NCBI GenBank assembly: GCA_009739215.1
Contig: VSJF01000007.1
Location: forward strand, 1,302,001-1,366,000
Length of the DNA stretch: 64,000 bases
Origin: Floccularia luteovirens
Taxonomy: Eukaryota; Basidiomycota; Agaricomycetes; Agaricales; Squamanitaceae
Direction: 5' to 3'
Under the pieces are notes generated by a model. The model was not told the DNA's origin. It did no database searches and saw only the letters and a list, made by a program, of their open reading frames with translations. Within the stretch, counting starts at the first letter, position 1; every line of letters begins with the position of its first letter. Positions 36,292-46,116 of this stretch are shown one piece after another. The position numbers and the translations under genes were made by a program.

Positions 36292-37580
36292 CACAACACT
36301 GGTGGAGTTCATGTGTACTTGTTATTGTACTTGAGTAGACAGGAGATTTGTTTGTGTGGAGTCACTTTTCAGCTGTGTGGCTACTAGCTTCAATTCGCTC
36401 AAGTGACAGTGTCCCAAGTTGATGTGGCCGTAATGTGAGGTAGCTACATCAGTTGCATCATGGCATCTGGTTTTCCATGCTGGAGGTATATCAACCCGTC
36501 TATAGTATTTTCTATTATCTGAAAGCTGGTATCTACATGTTCTGTCATGTATTACCATGTATTAAACAGCTTAGTAATGGCTCGTAGCAACCAAAGAAGA
36601 AAAAATTCCTTACAACGATGTGGTCACATGGAATGATTCCCCAGGAAGCACTCAGTTTTGCTGATAAGAGAACGATATTGTATAATTTTTGACGTTTTCC
36701 CGAACATGAATTGTGAGTTCTGATTTGCAACAGAAGTACCATGAATGCTTCTGACAAAAAGGTGGCGTGACGGTAATGATGACGTTGAGCTTGTTTTCAG
36801 TTGCACATTGTTGGACAAAGAGTGCAACCTGCTGGCCGAGAGGCGTGTCCTGATCCGGGGTTGGTTGTTGTGGTATGAGAGGTATTAAAGACGCACCTTA
36901 TCAAATGCTCCGACTGCACCACATTGATATGGGTGAAGCTTCCGACTTTAATGCTAATCTGCGAGCTGCAATACTAAGTTTATTGCGGTTTCCATTGGGT
37001 TATTTGAGATGTAGGAACGGGAGTAAATCCAAGCAAAGGACTGCTAGTTTCCAGTGGATTCAGTGTCCAAAAGAAGACTTGGAGGGTCTGCTCTATATCT
37101 GTTGTTGTCACCCCCTCTGGATGTGGGGACGGAGCGCATAATTTCTATAAGCTCAGGCTGAGCTCTGTTAGTACTGGATTCTTCTGTGTGTGGCGCGGTG
37201 GGGTTGTTGGGATTGAAAAAGAGTGATACCAAAGACATAAGAATATATTTTTGAATACCAGAGAGATAGAAAATTAACAAAACGAAGGTGCTTGACGTGG
37301 ATGGTGGGTTAAAATGAAGCACGCTGGCAAATTTGAGCTTGCAAGCAACATGTCTCATTGTGAAGACTTGGTGGAAGTCAACAGAAAGCATTGTTCTGTC
37401 CCTACCTGTGCCGAGGGACAAAATGGTCAGCTGGATGTTCTGGAGGAATATATTATAAGATGCAATGAATTGCAAAATCTCTGAATTGACAATACCTTGT
37501 GCTGCAAACTTAAGTTGTTGAGTCTAATGAGGCAGGAAAAATCACCCGTCGTAGTCAACCTCATCGTTCACCAGCCGCTA
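36292..37580. other. 1,289-bp insertion of unknown origin in the 3' flank of copy 3
   Basis: The array tail reads GAGTA then TATTGG in the other copies. Here GAGTA ends at 36291 and TATTGG resumes at 37581. The spacer length (3,882 bp against about 2,593) agrees. Minus-strand coding-like pieces are present: PSPHPEGVTTTDIEQTLQVF continuing to TLNPLETSSPLLGFTPVPTS (37120-36985), and TPLGQQVALFVQQCATENKL to NVIITVTPPFCQKHSWYFCC (36846-36720). I recognise no domain. The ends have no convincing terminal repeat; TA occurs on both sides but is also part of the target. It may be a captured gene fragment or an unclassified element. Confidence 0.65.
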
Positions 37581-38113
37581 TATTGGTCGAACATAGGAAC
37601 TCTAAAATTGGGTATGTTTATTTCAGGTGACGTAATACACCTACATATACCATTATTTCAAACATATATTCGGAAACTAGCAATCTCGGGTCAAGAAGGA
37701 TGGCTCGCAAGTTCGCGATATTAACACCACAGGTCCAGACCTTGGTGCACGAAGCCCTACAGAGGAACACCCCACACACGAATGCATGACGCGCAAGATG
37801 TCCGCCGAGACCCCACATTACTCACCCGATGCTCCCATACAGAGAATATTACCCTTTGGGCCATGACACTAGAATCAAGCAATCTGTCATGTCGGCTGAG
37901 GTGGCTAATGGGATCTTGAGACGCACCCATGTTCTAAGTTCGTACGTGGGAGGGTTGCCAAAGCCAAAATGTGTACTAGTCAAAATGTGTACTAGTGTGT
38001 ATTGTAAAGGACGTCACAATGGCGCAGGCTGGAAATCTCTCACCTGCCATCTCAATTGACAGGCGGAATTCAGATTAAGTAATGCATCCCGGAAGTACTT
38101 ATTGATGGAACCT
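37581..38113. other. Array spacer before copy 4
   Basis: Continuation of the copy 3 3' flank and the upstream unit of copy 4, with a short local duplication (CAAAATGTGTACTAGT twice near 37970-37995). No gene. Confidence 0.5.
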
Positions 38114-38119
38114 TTATCT
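38114..38119 (-). promoter_or_regulatory. Conserved GATA-type site of copy 4
   Basis: AGATAA on the minus strand, 66 bp before the start codon, same block as in the other copies. Confidence 0.4.
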
Positions 38120-38184
38120 CGCGAACCTACTTTGTCCCTTGTTCGTGACTCCACCACTTATCCGTAAAATTTTGACGATCCATT

Positions 38185-40170
38185 ATGACTGTCCAACACG
38201 ACGAGGAAACTCCCCTACTACAGAATGACCATACCCCAAAGGCTGCAACGCCTCTTCCTATGTTCCAGTTTTCTATTGTATTATTCCTTCAGCTGGCAGA
38301 ACCCTTGACATCCCAGGTTATTTACCCATTTGCGCCTCAGGTGTGTAAACAGTTCGATCAGCGCTAGTGCCACACAGAATCTAACTTTTGGTTCATATAG
38401 CTTATGCGAGATATTGGTATTACACATGGGGATGAAAGTAAAGTCGGATATTACGTCGGTTTGATGGTGAGATTCCTTTCTTCCAGTTGAGCTCTCCATG
38501 ATTATATTCACGAAAACAAACTACTCAGCAATCGCTATTTTACGTGACGCAAGCACTTACTGTGTTGCACTGGAGTAGACTGTCAGACAGGATTGGACGA
38601 AAACCAGTGGTACTTACCGGGCTCCTTGGTCTGTCAATATCCATGTACTGCTTTGGATTGTCAAAAACGTTCTGGGGACTTGTTCTAAGGTGAGCTCCGT
38701 GCATTATCGGAAACTCTGATTCACCCTGTGCCGATACTTTATTCCAGCCGAAGTCTTAACGGAGCATTGAGTGCATTGAAATTATCTTATTAAAGTGAAA
38801 ATAGCTCATACTTATTCTACTACAGACGGTAATATAGGAGTTATTAAAAGGTCTATTCTACATGTGACAGGACCTGAGGCATCTGTGACTAATATCGTTA
38901 TCTAGTATGATGGCCGATTTGACGGATCCTACGAACATTGCTCAGGTAGGATACTGTGATGAACTGGGCCAACTAGAAGACTCATTCTTGTAATTGCTTT
39001 GATTAGGCTTATGCATATATGCCCATCGCCTGGTCTACTGGTGGAATTGTGAGTATACGATCACTGTATTGAAATAGCGACTCATTCCATCTTTTGTATT
39101 GGTAGCTTGGTCCCATCATTGGGGGTTTGCTAGCAAGACCAGCTGAGAGATTTCCTGATCTGTTCGGGAAAAATGAATTCTTGAAAGAATACCCTTATTT
39201 CTTACCTTGTGCAGTGCCAGCAACGTTTTCTCTGTTGGCGTGGATCGTCACATATCTCTTCCTCAAGGAAACTGTATCTTCCCCCATTTCATTCGCGCAA
39301 CTTAGAAGACTTAAAAGAAGTAAACCTAATCTTCAAAACGTGGATAGCTCTCACGAGCCCACATCTGCAACCGACCCCACTAGACGTACCACACCTCCAA
39401 CGAAGGAACAACCTTTACCCCTTCGTTCACTCCTAATTCCTCGCGTCCTGATTGCGGCTGGCAATTATGCTTGTTTGTCTCTTATAGATATATCATTCCG
39501 GGCCATCCAGCCTGTTTTCTACTCAACATCCGTCGAGCTTGGCGGACTGGGCCTCCCCCCGTCTGCTATTGGCAAAATCTTGTCCTCATACGGCATCCTC
39601 ACTGGAATATTCCAGGTCTTCTTCTTTGCTGGTATCCACGACCGATGGGGATCAAAAACTGTGTTTATCACCGGCATTGCAGCCGCCATTCCTGCATTCA
39701 CGCTCTTTCCTGTTATAAACACCATAGCAAAGACCCAGGGTGTTAATTACATTGTCTGGCTCTTAGTGAGCATACAAGTAATCGTTTCTATTTTGATCAG
39801 CTTGTCATATGGTGAGTTTGGGATCGCATTGACTTCGGTTGAAATTCTCTTACTCCGCGGTAGGGGCCATTTTCATCTTCATATCTGCTGCATCGCCAAA
39901 CCGTGCATCACTTGGTGCTACAAATGGGATCAGTCAGGTGACCATATTTATTCCTTTTTTGCAAAATTGGCAGATATTGATTTATCACTCGAACAGATGT
40001 CTGTGAGCATCATGAGAGCGATAGGGCCTGCTTCTACAAATTCATTGTTCTCGTTATCCATCGCTAAGGGATATCTTGGTGGACATCTTGTGTATTACGT
40101 CCTTCTGGGTGTTGCATTTGCCTCATTAGTCGTGGCTTCATTCCTACCTAAGAGAATATGGACAAATTGA
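38185..40170 (+). CDS. MFS transporter, ZIFL/YCR023C-like, array copy 4
   Basis: Intact. Its N-terminus (MTVQHDEETPLLQNDHTPKA) and promoter are nearly identical to copy 2. TM1 FSIVLFLQLAEPLTSQVIYP; motif A SDRIGRKPVVLTGLLGLSIS, preceded by an altered FYVTQALTVLHW; KSMMADLTDPTNIAQAYAYM; IAWSTGGILGPIIGGLLARP; second half IPRVLIAAGNYACLSLIDIS, FYSTSVELGGLGLPPSAIGK, GIFQVFFFAGIHDRWGSKTV; end FLPKRIWTN. Some penultimate introns are also open in frame, so intron retention would lengthen rather than truncate the product. About 35-40 bp of the central loop differ from copy 2, otherwise its closest relative. Confidence 0.88.
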
Positions 40171-40710
40171 GTACCTTGGTCGAGTATAAGAACTCTGAAA
40201 ATTGGGTTTATTTTAGGTAAGGTGATATCCTCAGCACCTATTGCATATTATCAAATATGTGGGAAACTAGATCCGACACTCCATCTCGGGTCAAGAAGAA
40301 CTTCTAAAGAGGTTGAGGTGATAATAGCACCGGTCCGGATCCGAGAGCTCAAGAGTAGAGGATCCCATTTTCAGAAAAGAATTACTTAAGTACATGACCT
40401 TCCACAGAGGAACATTCCCCATATATGACAGGTAAGGTGTTCATTGACACTTAATATCATCCATCTGATGTTTCTATGCAGAGAATGTTGTTACTCTTTG
40501 GGCAATGACAAGTGATATGAGACTGAGATGGCTAACGGAGATCTTGAGATGCACTATATGTTCCAGGTTTGTACGCGGGAGGGTTTCCAAAGCCGAGATA
40601 AGTCCTGGTGTGCATCATAAAGGTCAAGGTGGCGCAAAAATTTCTCAACTGACACCCCAGTTGACAAGCGGAATTAAGCCCATCCCGGAAGTACTTAATT
40701 GACAGAACCT
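40171..40710. other. Array spacer between copies 4 and 5
   Basis: 3' flank and upstream unit as in the other spacers. No gene. Confidence 0.5.
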
Positions 40711-40716
40711 TTATCT
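40711..40716 (-). promoter_or_regulatory. Conserved GATA-type site of copy 5
   Basis: AGATAA on the minus strand, 68 bp before the degenerate start codon. Still present although the gene behind it is broken. Confidence 0.35.
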
Positions 40717-40783
40717 GCCGAACCTGCTTGGTTCCTTATTCGCGACTTCATCGCTTCTCCTTAAGAAAATTAGACGGCCCATT

Positions 40784-42757
40784 ATGATCATCCAACATGA
40801 CGAGGAAACTCTCTTATTACAGAATGGCAATGCTGCAAAGGCTGCAACGCCCGCTTCCTCTATTACAACTTTTTCTTGTGCTATTCGTTCAGCTCTCAGA
40901 ACCGTTGACATCGCAGGTTATCTATCCATTTTCGCCTCAGGTGTGTGAACAGTTCAAACAGTGCTGGCATCAGAAACAGATTTTGAATTTATATGGTAGC
41001 TTATACGAGACATAGGTATTACACATGGGGATGAGAGTAAAGTTGGGTGCTACGTCGGGTTGATGGTGGGATTCCTTCCAGTTAGCCCTTCATCATTATA
41101 TTCACAAGAACGAACTACTCAGCAATCAGTATTTTTCCTGGCGCAAGCATTCACTGTCTTACACTGGAGTAGAGTGTCAGACAGAATTGGACGAAAACCA
41201 GTCATACTCACCGGACTACTCGGTCTATCAATATCCATGTACTGCTTTGGATTATCGAAAAACATTCTGGGGACTTGTAATAAGGTGAGTTTTGTGTATT
41301 ATTCGAAAATTTGATGTGTTTATGTTAATATCTTAAAGGGGCCTTGAGTGCATTGAAATTATCTTACTTTAAGTATAGCAACTCATATTCTACGATAGAT
41401 GGTAATATAGGAGTTATCAAAAGGTCTGTTCTCTATGACAATGTTGGAGGCGTCTGTGACTGATTTTGGATGTATAGTGCGATGGTTGAATTGACAGATC
41501 CTACGAACATTGCTCAGGTGAGATTCTGTAATGAACTGGGCCAATCAAGTTAATCGTTACAACCATTTCGTTTAGGCTTATGCATATACGCCTATTGCCT
41601 GGTGTACGGGTGGAGCTGTGAGCATATGAGCATATGTTCACTGTACTGAATAGCGGCTCATGCTGCCTTCCACATCAATAGGTTGGTCCCATCATTGGGG
41701 GATTACTTGCAAGGCCAGCTGAGAGATTTCCTCGGTTGTTCGGCAAAAATGAATTTTTGAAGGAATACCCTTATTTCTTACCTTGTGCAGTGCCAGCAAC
41801 ATTTTCTGTCTTGGCGTGGATCATCACGTATTTCTTCTTCAAGGAAACTGTACCTTCCCCTATTTCTTTCCGGGAACTTATGGGACTTAAAAGAAGTAAT
41901 CATAATCTTCAACACCAACACGTGGTTAAGTCCCAAGAGCCCTCAGATGGAACCGACACCACCAGCAAAAACACACCTCCAACGAAGGAACAACCTTTAC
42001 CCCTTCGATCACTCATAACCCGTCGCGTCTTGATTGCGGCTGGCAATCATGGTTGTGTATCTCTCCTGGATATATCATTCCGAGCCATCCAACCGGTTTT
42101 CTACTCGACCCCCATCGAGCTTGGTGGACTAGGCCTCCCTCCATCTACAATCGGCAAAATCTTGTCCTCATACGGAATCCTCAATGGAGTATTTGAAGCC
42201 TTCTTCTTTTCTGTTTTAAACAACCGGTGGGGATCAAAAACTACGTTGATCGTCGGTGTTTCAGCCGCCATTCCTGCATTCGCACTCTTTCCCGTTATAA
42301 ACACCCTAGCGAAGACCGAGGGTCTCGGTAATGTTGTCTGGTTCTTCGTGGGTATCCAAGTAGTTGTTGTTGTAATCGTCAGCTTGTCATATGGTGAGCC
42401 TTGGGCAGCAAGCAAGCTTCCATTTAAAATTTCTTACTTCTCCGCGGTAGGAGCCGTTTTCATCTTCATATCCGCCGCATCGCCAAACCGCGCATCACTC
42501 GGTGCTACATACGGACTAAGTCAGGTGACCGTGTTTGTTCCTTTCCTACAAGAAGATCACATGCTGATTTGTCACTCAAACAGATTATTGTGAGCATCAT
42601 GAGAGCGATCGGGCCTGCTTCTACAAATTCGTTGTTCTCATTATCCATTGTTAAGGGATACCTTGGTGGACATCTTGTATATTATGTCCTGCTAGGTGTT
42701 GTATTTGCCTCATTAGTCATGGCCTCGTTCCTACCTAAGAAAATATGGACAAATTGA
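40784..42757 (+). pseudogene. MFS transporter, array copy 5, broken
   Basis: Start codon kept (MIIQHDEETLLLQNGNAAKA). A one-base insertion at about 40851 shifts the frame before TM1, and the continuation PLLQLFLVLFVQLSEPLTSQ is in another frame. A second insertion in an A-run at about 41260 breaks GLSKTFWGLV. The acceptor and exon start normally reading ..TTCCAG/CCGAAGTCTTAATG are deleted at about 41333. The second half (ITRRVLIAAGNHGCVSLLDI; FYSTPIELGGLGLPPSTIGK; MRAIGPASTNSLFSLSIVKG; end FLPKKIWTN) remains open. Substitutions at conserved residues (NYAC to NHGC) suggest relaxed constraint. With a missing splice site as well as indels this one is a true pseudogene. Confidence 0.85.
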
Positions 42758-43329
42758 GTACATTAGCCCAGTGTAGGAACTCTAAAAATTGGGTATATCT
42801 TTGTTTATTTCAGGTAACGTAATATACTCAAGTACCTATTCCATATTCTCTCAAACATATGGGAAACTACTAGATCAAAAACCCTATCTTGGGTCAAGGA
42901 GAACATTTAAGGACGACTCGAAATTTCGCGGCGTTAACATTTCCGGTCCGGATCCTATAAGAGCTCAATTGTCGAGAATCCCATTTTCAGAACCGATCAT
43001 TTAAGAACATGACCTTCTACAGAGGAACGTTCCCCATACTTGAACATGTAAGACGTCGGTTGACACTTAATATCGTTTATCTGATGTTTCTATGCAAAGA
43101 ATTTGTCACCCTTTGACTAATGACACGCAAGTCAAGCAAATATGTCATATCGGCTGAGTTGGCTAATGGAGATCTTGAATTGCACTCCATGTTCTAAGTT
43201 TGTACGCGGCGGCACATTTTCAGGGGATAGGTTGCCATAATCGATGCCAGAGTATTATTTATACAAGAGGCATTTTTTATTTTGCATTCGCCGCATTTCG
43301 CCGCAGTCCCCGGTATCAACGACCACAAT
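42758..43329. other. Spacer between copies 5 and 6
   Basis: 3' flank of copy 5 to about 43200, then sequence unlike the array units. No conserved GATA block is seen before copy 6. Confidence 0.5.
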
Positions 43330-45540
43330 ATGGTTGTCAATCCTCAAAGTATCGAACTAAGAGGTATTGTCCGGTCTACCTTCCAAGGTCTTCAAAACGG
43401 TGAGGTCACGCCTCATACGGTTGAAGAAAAGGAGAGGCTCCTTGATGAAGGGGATGACACCAGCCCTGCATCCGATGGGTTCAACGATCACTACGAAAAC
43501 GATAACGAGAAACCTTCGACGGCATCAAGAGGTATGTATTCCTCGTAGGTTTGCTATCATGACTCAAAAAACCATTATTCACAGGTCAAAGTGATGGCTT
43601 CGACCTTGCCCCTGCCTCAGAATCTAATTCTACATTTCAAAGAAGGGGAAAGCGAACCCCCCTTCCATATTTCCAGTTCTCGATAATCTTGTTCCTCCAA
43701 CTTGCAGAACCGTTGACATCCCAGGTCATCTATCCCTTTGTCCCTCAGGTGCGTCTCCAATGAAATTGGTGGGAATTTATGGTCTGGCCAACATTGACCC
43801 TAGTTAGTTCGTGATCTCGGTGTCACTGGAGGGAATGAAAGCCAAGTTGGATACTATGCTGGCCTAGTTGTGAGTACCACCAACGTTGTGTGGTGACTCA
43901 CCATCATTCTTTTCTCATCAACCTTTTTTTGTACAGGAATCACTATTCTTCCTTACACAAGCATGCACCGTGCTGCAATGGAGCCGTGCATCTGATCAAG
44001 TCGGCCGAAAACCGATCATTATGATCGGACTTCTAGGACTGTCCCTTTCTATGTTTAGCTTTGGGCTATCGCGGACGTTTTGGGGCGTTGTTTTCAGGTA
44101 CGTACAAGTTACGTAGTTTTATGAAAGCTGATTTCGTCGTGACTTGTAGCCGATGCTTAAACGGAGCCTTGAGTACGTACTTGCTTTTCTGGAAAGAGCT
44201 ATATCTGAACATGTTTTGTAGATGGTAACGTCGGGGTTATGAAAAGGTATTACATCTAGTTTTTTTACGTCGCATACCTCATGACTCTGGATGCATAGCA
44301 TGGTTGTGGAGATGACTGATTCGACAAATATCTCCCAGGTAAGCCAGTTCAGAAGAATCAAGTAATAAACCGATACTTACTTTGTGTTACCAGGCGTACG
44401 CCTTTCTGCCTATCGCCTGGTCAACTGGGGCAACAGTAAGACTTTCTTGGCGGATTCTCACGAGCTCACCTGACTCGTCGCGCTCCACAGCTTGGCCCCA
44501 TTATAGGCGGTTCGCTATCGCAACCAACTGAGCAGTTTCCGAACCTATTCGGAAAAAATGAATTCTTGAAAAAGTATCCTTACTTCTTACCATGTGCTGT
44601 GTCGGCTACGTACTCGCTGCTAGCCTTCTTTGTAGCGTTTTCCTATCTCAAGGAAACACTTGCATCACCTCCCTCATCTCTGTCCCGCATATTTGGGTTC
44701 CGAAAAAGGAAGATTAACCGATCTTTAGGCGGAGAACATGGTCAAGACATGCCTGGAAGTAACAAGCCTATTTCTCTATCACAGCTATGTACAACTCGTG
44801 TGATAATTGCAGCATCAAATTATGCTTGCCTTGGACTTGTCGACATCTCATTCCGAGCAATACAGCCACTATTCTTCTCGACTCCGGTTGAACTCGGAGG
44901 TCTAGGCTTGCCCCCTTCAACGATTGGAAGCATTTTATCGGCATTTGGAGTTCTTAATGGGATATTCCAAATGTTTTTCTTTGCACGCATACATGATCGA
45001 CTAGGTTCAAAGACAGTGTTCGTTATCGGCCTGTCATCTGCACTTTTTCTTTTCGTCACGTTCCCCGTTATAAACTACATTGCGAGGAAAGAAGGGCTGA
45101 GCAGTATAGTCTGGATCGCAATTGGGGTACAAGTGCTTGTCTCGGTTCTTATAAGTATGTCATACGGTAAGTTTGAGGCACACTTTGCATTGTAAACCTT
45201 CTTTATATTAATGCGCCTATGCTCCGGTAAAATAGGGGCGGTGTTCATATTTATTGCAGCTGCAGCGCCTAATCGCGGCTCAATTGGCGCTACGAATGGA
45301 CTCAGCCAGGCACGTACTGTGTACTTTTTTCATTCATTACCTTTGCTAAAACATCCGATCGTTTCTTAGCTGACCGTCAGTCTCATGAGAGCTCTCGGAC
45401 CTACTGCAACCAATTCTTTATTTTCCTTATCGATTGAGAAAGACCTACTCGGCGGATACCTAGTATACTACGTACTCTTGGCCTTAGTTTCTTTCTCTTT
45501 GATTGTTTCATCAACACTCCCTAGACAGATTTCGACATGA
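43330..45540 (+). CDS. MFS transporter, ZIFL/YCR023C-like, array copy 6 (diverged)
   Basis: Intact, with a longer hydrophilic N-terminus (MVVNPQSIELRGIVRSTFQG ... KERLLDEGDDTSPASDGFND) in two exons before TM1 (LPYFQFSIILFLQLAEPLTS). Motif A reads ASDQVGRKPIIMIGLLGLSL: the usual Arg after Asp is Gln. Further: GVVFSRCLNGALNGNVGVMK, IAWSTGATLGPIIGGSLSQP, VIIAASNYACLGLVDISFRA, FFSTPVELGGLGLPPSTIGS, RGSIGATNGLSQLTVSLMRA, end TLPRQIST. It is clearly more distant from copies 1-5 than they are from one another, and its introns share positions but not sequence. Probably an older duplicate; the Gln change could alter gating or simply be tolerated. Confidence 0.88.
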
Positions 45541-46116
45541 TAATCCTGAACCGAGTTCGGGATTCATGATAGGTGCAGGGCGCAAAACATGCACTGGGGC
45601 TCCAAAGAAAAAAACGAACGCCCAAATTCCAACCCAATACAAGTATATAGAATATTTTGGATGCAACTGTACGTATAGTCAATTGGAATGTACATAAAAA
45701 CACAATGGGATTGAAAGCATTGACGGAAGCGAAAGGGTGTGCCGAGTCGGCATATATAACAAACAACAGCTCAACTCGATCGGACCGTTTACAGAAACTT
45801 CCGACAACATATTACATACCACAACCTCCCTCCAAAAAAAATTGACTAACGACTGCAGAACTTTGCCTCCCTGTCCTGTTCAAACAAAACACTCTCAGCA
45901 ACCCCACTACTGAATGTATGATAAGCGACTATTAATTTAAGGGCTGACTTCCGTAAACGGTCGTCCCTCGTGGCGTCCCATTCCTGTAATGAGCATTTTG
46001 CGGAGGCCTGGCTACACTTGTTGCAGTGCCCCGCATGATACTAATATTATTATTTGCTCTCTTTGTTTCTTCTCCCTTCCCCCATACCATACACATCCTC
46101 CACTCCGAGAAAACTA
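45541..46116. other. Intergenic region before copy 7
   Basis: About 575 bp with no supportable gene, repeat or array-type promoter. Confidence 0.4.

Larger units (their letters stand above)
25640..43200 (+). repeat. Tandem array of transporter units, period about 2.59 kb (copies 1-5)
   Basis: Copies 1-5 repeat not only the coding sequence but also about 200 bp of promoter and about 300 bp of 3' flank (tail beginning GAGTATATTG...GTAGGAACTCT...AGGTGAC). Start codons lie at 25844, 31712, 34303, 38185 and 40784. The 2-to-3 and 4-to-5 spacings are 2,591 and 2,599 bp. The 3-to-4 spacing is 3,882 bp, which equals one period plus a 1,289-bp insertion. The 1-to-2 spacing is 5,868 bp, one period plus about 3.3 kb holding the carboxypeptidase gene. 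The array probably grew by unequal crossing-over between units. Confidence 0.85.

Noticed and set aside
36292..37580. Terminal inverted repeats of the 1,289-bp insertion (CTGGTG near both ends)
   Set aside because: Only six bases match, at different distances from the ends; too weak to call a transposon.
39127..40170. A single uninterrupted 347-codon gene in transporter copy 4
   Set aside because: The frame is open by chance through two introns; splice sites and neighbouring copies show that introns at about 39812 and 39937 should be removed.
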